Positions 23,701 through 35,800 of a DNA stretch of 64,000 bases are shown here, piece by piece. The stretch lies in NCBI GenBank assembly GCA_034406715.1, contig CP137866.1, forward strand, positions 1,302,001 through 1,366,000, written 5' to 3'. Within the stretch, counting starts at the first letter, position 1, and each line of letters begins with the position of its first letter. The position numbers were made by a program, and so were the translations under genes. This DNA is from Rhodotorula mucilaginosa (lineage: Eukaryota > Basidiomycota > Microbotryomycetes > Sporidiobolales > Sporidiobolaceae). The notes under the pieces are model-generated. The model searched no databases, was not told where the DNA came from, and was given only the letters and a program-made list of their open reading frames with translations.

Positions 23701-25722
23701 AGAGGACGACGACTTTGTCCAGATTCAAACCATCGATGCCATTCAAGACGCACTCAGTTCGATCCTGGCGACCTCCGACGCCAAAGCGACTCCGCAACGT
23801 CTCGACAGCTCGATCTCGTCCCTGACGAGCCTTCGAGACGATGCGCCACTGTCCAAGCAAGTGGCTAACACCGACATGCGTCGCCGGTCCGCCTCGTCGC
23901 TCGCGTCGACCGAAGCAGCGATTTCCACGCCCTCGATCCCGCCCTCGCCCGGCAAGGGCAAACCGCCTCCGTTGCCGGCTCGGCGGAACCGACCTGTCTT
24001 CGATGATCCGGAGACGTACGAGGACGTCGATCCACCAGACTGGCAATCTTCCGAGTCGGTTACCGTTCCACCGCAGTCTCCGCGCGCGTCGATTCCTCTC
24101 AGTCGAAGCGAAATCCTCGAGGAGATGGCGCGACTGGCCGAGCAGCTCGACAAGCTGCGGAACCAGGAGAACCTCGTCGAAGCGCTGATTCGCAAAGCCG
24201 AACTGACTGGGAATGCGGTCGAGCTCAAGATCCTCGTCAAATCGCGCGAGAGTCTCGCGCGCGAAGTCCGCGCGACCATGTATCAGCGGGACCAACTCGC
24301 CGCCCAAGCTGCCGAAGACGAGATCTCGTCGAAACGGACTCGGATCACCATCCCCGGCACGTCGATCGGACAGGTTCAGAACCTCGGAACGCAGACGTTT
24401 CAGCTCTACCTGGTCGAAGTGCGCCAGCTCGGCGACGCCGGCGCGACAAAGGCGGCGTGGATCGTTACGAAGCGGTACAGCGAGTTTGCTGCCTTGCACG
24501 ACCGGTTGCGAGATCGGTATACGCCAGCGCGCTCGTTGGACTTTCCCAGCAAACGCCTCGTCGGGGCGTGGAGTAAAGAGTTCATAGAGCAGCGACGATT
24601 TGGCTTGGAACGGTATCTTCAGGTGAGAATAGAAGTCTCTTGTTGCCTGTCATGGCTGACTGCTGACCAACCATTCTTGCTTGCTCCGTACAGTCGCTCT
24701 TGCGCTTCGAGGAGATTTGCGCCGGTGACGAGCTTCGGGCCTTCCTGTCCAAGGAGTCGATTGCTCTACCCAAGAATGAGATCCGGCGAACGAGGTCGGC
24801 AATCCCTGCCGGTCCAGGCTTTGTCCGCAATCTGTATCGAGGCTTGACGTCTGGGATTGACGACGTCCTTGGCACCTCGACCACGTCGATGCTCGATGCT
24901 GTCGTCGACCGCCTTTCGGCCCAAGCGACAGACTTTGCGGGCCAGGCCAGCGCCGGCCTTCGAGCCGAAGATCTCGTCGGCCAACTCTCGTCGGCCGTCG
25001 CCACGGCGCCCGGGACGGCGACCTCTCGCGAGGAAGGGCTGACGAGCTTCACCGCACCGATTTGCGATCTCTTCATCACACTGTTCGACTTGAAGGACAA
25101 GAACAACTGGCTCAGGCGCCAAGCTATCCTTATCGTCTTGCAGCAGGTCCTCGGCGGAACGATTGAACGGTGCGTTCTCCCGGCCTGAATGCCGAGGAGT
25201 GTTGCAAAGTCACTGACCGGCCTCGGATCTCCTCGCGTGTAGCAAAGTCCGCGATGCCGTCACGATGCTATTGTCACCTCCCCAGCTGGCAGGATACCTT
25301 GATGCACTCCGGGTTACGATGTGGCCGGCGGGGGAACTGCGCCCTCCAGGAGAACCGCGAACCGCCGCGCAAAAGATCGCCACGCGTGAAGCGGCGTTGC
25401 TCAAGCTGTCGGCACTCATGCCAGGTGAGCTTCCGCTGTGCTCTGAGAGGGACGTTCTCTTCGCTGACCTGGATTCGACTCGTCAGATGTGGCTGCCAAC
25501 CTCATCGGTCGGCACAACGCCAAATACGGCGCTCGTCAAGTATTCGCCGCATTGCAGAGCAAGCGACTGAACAAGGTACGCCTCAGTCCCCACGATCGAT
25601 CTGCTACATCACACTGACTTGGTTCCCTGCAGCATCTTGCATACTCGATCTTGGAGGACTTGGTCGACGCCATCTTTCCCGAGCGGACAACAGCGAAAGA
25701 GCGACCTCTCTTCCCCACTTAG
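20782..25722 (+). CDS. MDM1: Mdm1/SNX13-type sorting nexin: TM - PXA - RGS - PX - nexin C
   Basis: The N-terminus has two hydrophobic stretches (near 20800-20870 and 20905-20970) that would anchor it in the ER. The PXA domain runs from about 21110 to 22290 (LQLVVRDFVLKWYSPL, VVESILPHILPEQEYESEAVR). An RGS-like domain follows (about 22560-23030: LSFRDILLEPNAVIYAMEYLE, FWLLVEGLKDPLED). A Pro/Ser-rich linker of about 350 residues leads to a short coiled coil (24110-24200), a PX domain (about 24340-24750; TKRYSEFAALHDRL, SLDFPSKRLVG) and a nexin-C domain (about 25040-25650; PICDLFITLFDLKDKNNWLRRQ). This order is diagnostic of the Mdm1/SNX13/14/25 family, which tethers ER to vacuole or endosome membranes and influences lipid droplets. 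At least ten exons. The stop lies 44 bases from the SRO7 stop. Confidence 0.92.
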
Positions 25723-25765
25723 ATTGACCGCTGTGTGCAATCAGAGATGCGATCGCGACGACACT

Positions 25766-28700
25766 CTACGGCACCTTGTTCCAGAGAGACGCGAACCCGG
25801 TCGCAAACGACTTCTTCGCCGCTTCTTGTTGCGCCGTCTTCTTCGTCTCTTTCGCAAACTCGGCGGCATCGTCGAGAGCCGAGCCGAGGCGATCTTGTAT
25901 CGTCTGCAGGTATTCCCCTCGCTGCGCCAACGCGGCGTTGGTCATCGCCATGATGTCGCGCGCCGACTCGCTCGCTCCTTGCACGAACTCGGTCTGAGAA
26001 GGAAGACCCCAACCGGCAGCAGCGGCGGCAGCAGCTGTAGGTTGTTTCCTCGTAGTTGTAGCAAGCGGTGTAGGTACACCGGCTTGAGCACGCTGCTTTG
26101 GCGGAGGGCGATTCGGGCCTCCGACTGAGAAAGAGGATAGTCAGCGATTGAGAAGCGCAAGACGAGTCGAGGGAGCGGACGCACGAATCGTCTCCATCTC
26201 CGCGCCCGTGTATACCTTGCGTCCGCCGAACCAGGTGCCAAAGACAGACCCGACTGATTGCAAGGCGGACGTCTGGACGGGCACATACTTGTTCGGGTTG
26301 AAAAGGTCGATCTGAGGCGGGAAATCGGGGCGGTAGAGATCGCGGACGGTACCGAGGCGGATGTTGAACGGGTCAAGATGTTGAGCAAAATCTCCGTCGG
26401 GCGCAAAGGCAAAGACTCCGGCAGAGTCGCTGTAGCGGCGAAGGCAAGGAACGGGTTAGTGATCGGTTCTCGATGCGGAAGATCGAGAACGGGCTGACAT
26501 ACTGCAAGGTGGTCTCGAACTTCATCCGCGATACCTGTTGCAAGTCCGGCAACGAAAAGGTGTACATGGCGCAGCTCCGCGACTGGACGATCAAGGCTGC
26601 GCAACCTTGTTGGTGCACGATGACGGCCTTCTCGAAACGTTCGCGATCGTCGACGTATTCAGCAATCTTTGGGCCGTCGACGTTGTAGTAGCACGACGCC
26701 GAAGTGCGAGTGACGACGATCCAGAGACTAGCTGAGGCGCCCGAGGCGTCGAGCGCTTGTCCCTGGTATGCTTGCGAGAGCTGGAGCCGCTGCGCGTCTG
26801 CCAACAGCTCGTCGCCGGCCTTGTCGATCACGAAAGAGGCGACTGCACCTCGAGCGCTGTCGTGTGCGACTGGAACGGGCTGACTGCTGATATGCCACGA
26901 GCCGCCGATATTTGCGACTTCGAAGACGCGCGTGAGTCCCGATTCTTGGGTGACGAGCAAGCGAGGAGATCGGTCGTGGTCTGAAGAGAGCCTACGTCAG
27001 TCATAGTCAGGGTGCGAGTGCGAAAGCATCAGAAGATGAGCTCACCTTCGCCGATAGCGCAGACTGTCCATGTGAGAGACACGATCGGCGACGTATCAGG
27101 GCGTACTTTGCCCTTCCCTGACGACGAGCTTCCCGCCGACTCAAAGTGCAAGACTTCTGGACCCCTCAGGTCGACAACAAGGAGGTGCGACCCGTTCGAG
27201 CTTGCCAGGAAGCCGATATTGCTGAGACTGAGACAGGAGCGGGCAAGCATCTCTTGCGTCGGGGATCGATAAGCGGCGAGAGGTCGGAACCCGTCGAGAT
27301 CCGGTCGGGGGACGATAGCGCCAGACAGGTCGATATACAGGTCTTCGGGGTCGAGGGCGAATGTTTGGTTGGCATGCGAGTCTCTTCGGCTGCTCGGGCG
27401 GTGCGTGAGCGACCCAGAGCGCTTCCTCGCCGGATGTGATGCCGACGAAGGTGCCTGCGCGGGGTGTTGTTCGTAGGAGAACGGCGTCAGAGGTGGCAAG
27501 CAATCAGGACCGAGGCTCATGTCGCGTAGGGCGCCTTGCACCGTATCGTCCAAGTCCGCTTCTGCCTCGATGCGATCCACCTCAATATCGGCAGGATGCC
27601 CGCCGTACGCGAATCTACGGTTGACGCGGTATTAGCGCAACAAACATGAAATGAGCAGCGGAGACAGGTGAGAGCGCACCTGTAGATGAGCACGTCGCCG
27701 GTCGAGAGGGTGATCGCCAACTCGAGGGTCTCTTCGGCGAAAGCAACTTGAGCGATCTCGAGTTCCCACGGACGCTCTCGCAGCAATCGCGCCGCGAGCG
27801 TATCTTGCATGCGCGGATCGCGGAGGAGCGAGCGAACGTCGACGTCCAGGTGGCGTAGCGGGCGGGGGAAATCCTCATCGATGTACGGTTTCGCGCCGTC
27901 TTCGGGTTTCTGGCCCCAGAGCACTTTCGTCGAGATGTCCCAAAGCCGGACAGAGAGGTCGACGTGACTCGTCACGAGGATGCGGGGACCTTGGTCGCCG
28001 CTCGACGGCGGTGGACCGCGCCGGGTCGGTCTCGCTTTCGGGAAGGCGCGGCCGCCGTGGATGGGCAACCTCTCGGCCGTCTCGTCGGCGAGGTCAAACT
28101 GATGCAGCATTTGTCGATAAGAGGCAGAGTTGGAGAGCTTGACGATCGCGCTCGAGCAGGTCGCGTTCCCGGAGAAGGAGAGCGCGGGAGGCAAATGCAA
28201 GGGACGAGGAGCGCGGGTCAATGAGGGAGGGAACGTGAACGCCTCGACGTTGAGAGCCGAGTGCGGTGCAGGCAAGACGGAACACCGCTCGTCGCGGCCC
28301 GAGGTGATGATGATCGCGTTCGGGTCGTAGGCGCCTCCGTAATGCGGACTCGAGCGCGGCAAGAGCAAAAAATCTTCTGCCGGCGCCGGAGTCGGGTAGA
28401 GGTGATGCGCTGAGGCGGTGATCGATGCACGGAGGGCTTCCCGAACAGCGACGGGCATGTTGCCCGTCTTGGCTGTCGCGGCGGGTGGAGGTACGTAGGC
28501 GGGGAACTCGAACACATGGACGCCGACGGGATCCGAGGGACGGAGGCCGCCCAGAATGGTCAAGACGGTTCCACCGTGCAGGTCCGTCTTGTCTGCCATG
28601 ACCGAAGACGGACTCGGGACGGCAGAAGAACTCGCCGCGCCGGCCATGGGACTGCTCGCAAAGGCCTTTGCGAAGTAGGTTTCCTGCGGGAACCCCGACC

Positions 28701-29986
28701 AGGCGAGGCGGAAAATCGGCTCGCGATTAGCGGGTTGACGTTGCCCGCCCTGACCGGGAGCGCTCCACCCAAACAGGTCCTCCTCCGTGGCCTTGTTGAC
28801 ATCCGCGCGTTCGATCGTGCGAAGCATGACGGGGTTGTCGTCGTCCATCGCGGCAAAGCTGATCGTGCCGTCGTCGTGACCGGCGGCGAAGAGGAGTCCG
28901 TCTGGTCTCCAGGCGAGACAGGTCACGGCCGGACGACGTTCGGCAAAGAGCGTCTCGTCCGTATCGTTGCCTCCACCGGGAGCCCCGGGCGGCAGGACAA
29001 ACTCCCAACTCCGCTCCGACTGCTTCGTTGCGAGGTTCCACAGGCTGACTCCTCCTTCGTACGCAACGAGAACTAGGTTCAGGTTCAACGGATGCGTCTT
29101 GACGTCGGTGCAAACTGGGCTATGAGATGGCAAGAGAGGATGGCGTCAGCGGAGCTAAACTCGACCTCTCTACGCGCTCATTGTCACGTACATGTGCCGG
29201 CGCGAGGGTGCGTCGGGAACTCCGCTTCGTCGAAGCAGCTCTTCTTGCTCGAGCCAAAGGTTCGGGATGCGGGCATGAGGAGCGAGGACGCCGCGGTCGA
29301 GGTCGTAGACGTCGACCGTGCCGTCCTTGCCACCGATGTACAAGAACGCATGAGCTGCCGAAGTCTCGATACAACTGCATTCCGGATGTCGAGTTAGTGA
29401 AAGGTGTCCCTACGAGTTGGCGAAGACGTGCAGAGGATGCTCGCGAACTTACGTTACGTTTGTGCGGAGCGAAGTGCTGGAATCGCGGGTTGGCCGGCCA
29501 TGACCATCGAGTCGCTGCAGATCAAAGACGTAGAGAGTATCCTTTGCGTCTGTTTCCGCTTGAACAGGTCAGCGGGGACGAGCAAACAATTGAGAGGACA
29601 AGCAGCTGGCGACTGACCGACGAGGCAGAGGAAACCGCTCCCGCTCCGGAACGCGAGATGGCGGATCTTGCTCGGATAGCCGAGTTCCCAGCTCAGCTGC
29701 ACTCCCGGTCTCCCAAACACAAAGAGTCGACCGTGTTCAGTTCCGACGGCGAGCAAACTCTGGACGGGGTCTGTTGTTGCACGTTCGCAAGCCGTGTCAG
29801 CGCTCACTGTAGGCTTTGAGGAGGCGCAAGCAGCGCACCGTAGGCGATCGCAGTCAGGTCTGAACCGATCCCGAGGGTCGCCAACTGGGCCAGCTGCCAA
29901 GCTCCCGCGCTGCGCAAGACCGAAGTTGCGTCGAATCCGGCGACGGCTTCGTGCGCCTTGCGCGCTTTCGAAGAGAAGACGCTCAC
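25766..29986 (-). CDS. SRO7: Sro7/tomosyn/Lgl-family WD40 protein with C-terminal SNARE-like tail
   Basis: A multi-exon gene of about 1100-1200 residues. The first exon (29986-about 29804) starts MSVFSSKARKA and continues into DPVQSLLAVGTEHGRLFVFG, the first WD40 blade of the Lgl family. The large middle exon (29133-27620) has WNLATKQSERSWEF, TCLAWRPDGLLFAAGHDDG and DLSVRLWDISTK, consistent with the double beta-propeller. The last residues (about 25766-26020; ERGEYLQTIQDRLGSALDDAAEF, written here in part) form an amphipathic helix like the R-SNARE-like tail of tomosyn. Family members bind Sec9/SNAP25 and regulate exocytic vesicle fusion at sites of polar growth. The neighbouring MDM1 gene, also a membrane-traffic gene, converges on it with only 44 bases between stops. 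Exon edges other than the first and last were not resolved. Confidence 0.88.
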
Positions 29987-30188
29987 TGCGAACCGAGGCT
30001 TTTAGTTCGCATAGACCCACGTATCAGTCGGAGGCGCTTACTCGTTGGCTTCGCATGAGGAGGTGATGGGACTGTCGAAGGCGGCCGAGAAAAATGACGA
30101 GCAGCCCGAGGTTCGCCTGGTGGTGGGGCTACACTCCTCGACAAGAAATTCTTCTTCCAAGACAATCCTGTTGTACAATTGGTCGAAA

Positions 30189-31780
30189 TTACTGCTCCTT
30201 CGCCTTGCCTTTGCCCTTGCCCTTGTCGACCGCCTTGCCTTTGCCCTTGTCGACTGCCTTGCCTTTGCCCTTGTCAACCGCTTTCCCCTTGCCTTTCCCC
30301 TTGCTCGCTCCGTTCACCGCCGGCCCTCTGGCACCGTCCGGAACAAGCGGAGGAGGAGGGGCGCGCCTCGCCGTCGCCGCTGACGACGAAGACGAAGAAG
30401 GGAGAGCCGCGTGGGCCAGGACGCGCTGCAGTTGGTCGAGCGTCGGCGCGCGCTGATCGTCAGAGTCGTTCTCGGCTGGGCTGCTCCCGTTGGCGACGCG
30501 CTTGCCCTTGCGCTTCTCCATGGCTGCGAGCGTCAAAAGTTAGCCCGTTCCGCAACGAGTGTAGCAAAGCACGCTGAAAAGGGAGGGGCTCGCTCGCTTA
30601 CCTTTGGCAGTCGACTCGAACTTTTGCTCGCTGCCACACCAGACGTCACAGCCGCGTGCGCCGGCACGGTCCAAGAAACGAGCGATCTCGGGCAGCCTGA
30701 CGAACCGGGCGGGCCACTCGCGCGGGAAGCGGAACCGGAACCGGCGACCCATCATGTTGAACGAATCGAGGCGGGACCCGAACGCGGCAATGTACCGCAA
30801 GACGAGCGCCTCGTGTTCCTCGTTCGAGGCGAGCGGGAGGTACGGCGGTTCGACAAGGCCAAACTCGACGAGGGCGGTGCCGTTGTTGACGACGGCGAGG
30901 GCGAGGATGTTGAACGGCGCGAGGGCGTTCGGCAAGAGCGGGTACGAGACGCTGTAGAAGCGGGGCATCTTGCTCGCGTTCATCTTGGAATGCATCGACA
31001 TCAAAAAGTTGATGTTGGGCTTGTTCAAAAAGTGCAGGTGTTCGAGGGTCAACGCGACGCCGGCTTGGAACTCGGCGATCAGGCTGTCGAGACCGTCCTT
31101 GTCGGCGGTCGCACGGAAATCGAGCGAAATGTCTTGCAGGGTCGCTTTGCAGCCGGTGAAGACAGCGTTGTGCATTCCGGGCGCATGCTCGAGGGGCAGG
31201 CAGCCGAGGGCGAGACGAGTGATCGGGAACGAGAGGAGCGAGGTATCCTCGGGTTCCTCAAAGTCGGCCTTGCAGTACAGGTCCGTGATGCCTGCAGTGA
31301 ATGAGGAATCAGTAGTGTCACGAAAGCCACGCTCTCTTCAGCAAACGCACCGGTGAGGGACGGGTGCCGCAAGACGTCCCAAGTCAACCAGTCTTCGTCG
31401 CGCTCTGCCTGCCCGTCCTCTCCGCGCAAGACGTCATACTCGAGCCGGAACGCTTCGAGCTTCGGGAAGCGATCGAGCAACCAGTACGTGTCGGCTCCGA
31501 ACTGGTAGATCGATTCGAGGACGAGGGTCGTGTGTTGAGCGAGTTGGCGCTTGGCTTCGCGGGTTCGGATGGCCTGCATAGCCTGCGGGGACGCGATTCG
31601 GACGTGCTTGGCGAGGATCGACTGGGCCGGGTAGCGCCACGGCTGGCAGACGAGCGCGCACGCTTTCAGGGTGCCATAGTCGGGCAAGGCCTGCCAGTCG
31701 AGCGGACCGACAACGTGGGACGCAGCGAACGCAAAGATGCGCTCGAGCACGGGCTCGTCCAGGGCGAGAACGACCGACAT
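30189..31780 (-). CDS. F-box-like hypothetical protein with Lys/Gly repeat tail
   Basis: Three exons: 31780 to about 31346, about 31294 to 30605, and about 30522 to 30189. The N-terminus reads ALDEPVLERIFAFA followed by a Leu/Trp/Pro-rich segment with LKACALVCQPWRYPAQ, the usual shape of a basidiomycete F-box motif. A long leucine-patterned middle (LRRs or an irregular solenoid; TLVLESIYQFGADTYWLLD, LTLEHLHFLNKPN) follows. The tail is Ser/Pro/Ala-rich and ends in three GKGKAVDK octapeptides plus GKGKGKAKEQ. If the F-box is real, the protein would be an SCF ubiquitin-ligase receptor; the substrate is unknown. The basic repeat tail could bind nucleic acid or serve as a nuclear signal (inference). 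The leucine-rich middle lacks a strict LRR consensus. Confidence 0.6.
30190..30300 (-). repeat. 24-bp tandem repeat coding for GKGKAVDK units
   Basis: Three near-identical 24-bp units in a row, each coding for the octapeptide GKGKAVDK, flanked by partial GKGKGK units, at the extreme C-terminus of the F-box-like gene. The units differ at only a few third positions, so the array probably expanded recently. Confidence 0.8.
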
Positions 31781-32046
31781 GTGTTTCTGCTGCAGCTCGG
31801 CGGCGAGTGCGGTGCGGGTTTAGAAAGGAGAACAGCAGGCATCGTCCTGATCAGCCGATCTCTCCACGGACCATGATCTCCGCGGATGTTGGTTCGAGTT
31901 TGATTAGGATGCAGATGCAGATGCTATGCGAAGACACGGTATAAAGGCTACATAGTGGACAAGACAGCCTCACCGCACAAAACAACAGGGTGCAAAGAAT
32001 ATTCTGCGTCTGCAACAGGTCGCCGCCGCACGTCTCAGGCGACTCC

Positions 32047-35000
32047 TCATGATCGCGGATCTGTTGTTGCACCGGTCCATTCAGTCAGTATGTCAGGCGG
32101 ATATGCATAAGCTCCGCGAGCCGCGCACATGAGACTTACAGTACCCGACTTGGTCTGTTTCTTTCCACGCGTCGATGAGCAGACTCTGGATCGCCATCTC
32201 GGCTGCAGGATGCGGGTAGCCGAGCAACGCCGTGTCTCCATGCCCAGGCAAGTTCTCGGCGAGTTCCGTCTCGTGGAACAGAGCCGACAGGGTCATCCGC
32301 CAATCGAGCTCGTCGTTGGCCAGTTTCCGCGCGTTGCGACCGAGTCGGTTCCTCAAAGCCGGGTCGAGGAGAATCTTTTCGAGCGCGTCGGCGTAGAGGA
32401 TCGTATCCTTGGCCGTGTCGAGTACGTGGTCGACGAGGATCCCGCCGAGGTCCTGCGCCAGCGTGGTGCGTTTGCCGGCGGCCACCACCTCTCCGAGTTG
32501 TTCCGGCAATGCACCCGTGCGGGCAGTCACGATCGGCAACCCCATCGCCATCGCTTCCGCGACCGCGATTGAGATCCCTTCGTTGACCGACGGGAGCAAG
32601 AAAATGTCACTCGCGGCGTAGTACTGCGCCGGATCGCGTTCGAGGCCTTCGACGCGGACAATGTCGTCCAGGTCGTACGACTTGATGATCTCTTCGAGGT
32701 CGTGACGCTCTTCGCCGTCCCCGAGCATCACAAAGACAACCTCGAGGTCGGGGATCCGTTCGATCAACTCGTTCGCGATGCGCGGTACGAGCAGCGGTCG
32801 TTTCTGCGGGTCGAGCCGGCCCACAAAGGTGATAACGACCGTCTCGGGGTCGACGCCGAGGAGCGTCTCCTTCATCGCGTGTCGCCGCGACGGCGTCGCC
32901 GGAACAAAGTGGGAAGCCTCGATGCCGAGTTTGACGACGCCGATCCGGTCGGCGTCGAGGTGCCCGCGCTCGAGTAGCCAGTCCTTCATGTATTGCGAGC
33001 ACGTGAGCGTCCGTGCGAGGTACCGCTGTACCAAGACCGAGTAACGCGGGTACCCGCCCATCTTCCAACCGTCGTAGGCTTCGTTGTGGAGGTACTGTCA
33101 GGCGAGTTCTTCCGTCAACAAGAGCTCCTGCCCCTTCCAGAGTGACTGCGGAAACTCACGTCGATCCATTTCACATGCGGAACTTGTTCCACGAGGGCGG
33201 GCAGCATCTCGTAGATGAGCTGGCTGTTGCTGAAGATGACCTCTTGGACGCCTCGTGACCGGATCAGGTGCACGAGGTAGCGCGGCATGTCGCGCGCGCG
33301 GACGGTCGAAGGCAAGACGTGCACGTCGTGCGTGTACTGCAACACCCACGGTCGGAGTTGGAGCCCGTCGGGAACTTTGCTGAGCGTGCAAACGACCGTC
33401 ACGCGGTAGCCGGCCTGGGCGTAGAGTTCGACCATGTGGAGCAAACCTGCACATCGCCGTACGGGTCAGGACTCGATAGTCCTGCTTGCGTGCGCGGACG
33501 TTTCCGGGGAAGGGTCAGCTCACCGATGTCTGCGCCGCCAAAGTAGAGCCACGGCACGATGAACATCATCTGCCTGTCCGTGTGCGCCAACGCCTGACTA
33601 AACGGCGCGTCCCACCGGACCGGCTCGAGCGGCGCGCTCTTGAGGGGGACTTTGGACGGGAAGTCGGTCTTGAGCGAGGGATGGCGTCGCTGCACGTGCG
33701 CCTTGAGCGTTTCGAACCCGCTGATAAAAGTCTTGCCCCATCGTTGCGACCGAAAAGACGGCGGGTTGACGCGGTACCTATCGGTTGAGACCGAGCGAGT
33801 GAGATCCCGTGAGCTCGCACAGGCTGAAGAGCACCACGGAGAGAGCGCGGACGCACCAGTAGAGCGGCTCGAGAAGCGATCCCCCCCAGTGACCGTGTTC
33901 GGCCAAGCACATCCAGAAATCCCAATCCTCGCCTCCCTCGTCAAACTCTTTCTCGTCGTACCGGCACCCACTCGCGAGTAACGCTCGACTCGTATAGATC
34001 GCTGCGTTCGGGACAAAGTTGCCCGCCTTGTAGTTGGCCGCGTTCGAGTGCAGGCCCGTGACGACGGTCTCGTTCGCGGCGCCAAACTTGATGTACCGGA
34101 ACCCTGCGAGGTCCCACGTCGGGTTCGATTCGAGCATCCAGCACGCCTTTTCGAGTGCGGTGAGTTCGAACAGGTCATCGTCGTCGAGCGAGATCAAGTA
34201 CGGCGGTGGCGGGTCATAGTGCGCGAGGAGCCACTCGATCCCGACGTTGCGCCCTTCCGAGAGCCCTTGCGCGCCCGTGTTGGTCACGACGTGTACGCGC
34301 GGGTCTCGCGCCAAGTCTCGCAAGATGGCCGCCGAAGCCGACTGGGTCGTGTGGTCGCTGACGATGATCCAGACGAAATTCTGCAGCGACTGGGCAAACA
34401 GCGAGGCGGCCGTTTCGCGCATGACTTCGCGCGGGTTGTTGGTGGCCGTGATGATGCCGACGACGGGCTGCGAGAGGTCCGCGTGCGGGTCGAGGAGGAA
34501 TTGGTTCGGAGGCGGCCGGGTCGGAGCGAGTGGGCCATTGTGGTAGATGACGTGCCTCTCTTCGTGATGCACCGGTAAGAGTTCGCTGGGAAGGACGTAG
34601 GGGTGTTTGGACGACTGGAGTCGAGTTCCGGTCGAGCCGGAGGGAACAGTGGCCCTTCGTCGTGCAGTCGATCGTAACCAGAACCACCTTTTCGACGGCG
34701 CGGTTCCTTCCTTTTGATTTGATGCGACCGGAGGATTGGTTCGGGTCGGGAAGTTCGCTCGGGAGCTAGACGGATCCGCCGCATAGAGGTGGTACAGGTA
34801 GAGCGAGAACGCAATCGTCGAGAGGAGAGCGAGCAGCAACAACCTCCTCCTCGACCTCCTCCGCGATGCATCGCTGCCGGAACGACCTCGATCTCGATAA
34901 TGGATCTTGGGACTGTAAGCCTCTGGCGAGCGAGGCCTATGCGAGTTCTGTCCATTCTGCGGGGCGCCGTACGTAAAAAAAAGTTGAATCAGTCTCTGTG

Positions 35001-35175
35001 CGCTGTTTGCCGCTCGACTTGTCTCCGGGGACGGCTTTCCGACTGCCTGGTGTGCACTGCAGGGCTGCGGACCCCGCGCGCCCCACCTCTGTGCTCCGGA
35101 GAGGTGTATACGCCGGGCGAATCGACGTATGGAAATGGGACTCACGTGCCGCCAGAATGCGGCGGATTGCACCAT
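32047..35175 (-). CDS. Membrane-anchored fused glycosyltransferase: GT2 (GT-A fold) followed by GT4 (GT-B fold)
   Basis: Near the N-terminus an Arg-rich stretch (DASRRRSRRR) precedes a hydrophobic segment (LLLLALLSTIAFSLYLYHLY), predicting a type II Golgi or ER membrane protein. The first catalytic domain is GT2-like (about 34480-33800): PVVGIITATNNP, WIIVSDHTTQ, GLSEGRNVGIEWLL and the metal site SLDDDDLFEL, then EGGEDWDFWMCLAEHG. After a linker (33775-33515; FIVPWLYFGGADIG) a GT4 domain begins (LLHMVELYAQAGYRVTVVC) and runs to the end: FVGRLDPQKRP, LGDGEERHDLEEII, VEGLERDPAQYYAASDIFLLP and the E-x7-E site EGISIAVAEAMAMGLP. Exons join in frame near 33780, 33450 and 33115. The C-terminus is either read-through to 32093 or, with the GTAAGT donor near 32143, a short last exon ending at 32047. 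The start is uncertain; 35175 is the longest reading. The glycan made is unknown. Confidence 0.8.
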
Positions 35176-35800
35176 TTCGACCTGCTTGCGTTGTCCGGGC
35201 CAGCTTGCCCCACACGGCTCCTGTTCCGAGGCTCTATACTGCGGAGGAGCGTGTCAAAGTACGAGTCGAAGCGGCTGCGGAGCGAAATAGGGTGTGACTG
35301 TAATGTCGATCGAATACAACTACTTTTGTAATGCTGCATGAATACAGTTGGTGGGAATTTCCGATCCCCCGTCGACTCTCCACTCTCGCTCAGCCTACGA
35401 CGGTCGTAGGAGGCAATTGCAGAGCAGAGGTGAGTTTGTCTTCTGCAGGTGCACAATCGCCGCGGCTAGCCCCCCGTGCCTCCGTTCTTCCCCGCCGCGT
35501 CTCCATTCTCTCTCTCTCCCGGTCAACCCTTCCCTGACCCCCTGTCCACCCCTGGTCCCTGCCCCCAATGCGGGTCATGCTCTACTCTAGTCCTTGTGTC
35601 GCATTACGCCCCGCTCGCCACCCTCCGCCGCCGCTCGGACTTTTCGCCCTCTTTTTTCGTCTCGTCTCGCCTCCTCGCCCACCCTCGACCTCCTCGGTTG
35701 CCTGGGCCCCGTTACAAGAATAGGGAACAGTCGAAAACTGACCAAACAAGGAGCCCCACTCCCGTTGACCGTGACCGCGACCGCGCAAACAACCGCGACC
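35176..35800. other. Divergent promoter region between the glycosyltransferase and the KH-domain gene
   Basis: About 620 bases separating two genes transcribed outwards. The part from about 35460 to 35640 is strongly C/T-rich on the plus strand, typical of 5' leaders and promoters of strongly expressed basidiomycete genes. Several open frames on both strands show no domains. No repeat or RNA gene was seen. Confidence 0.5.
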
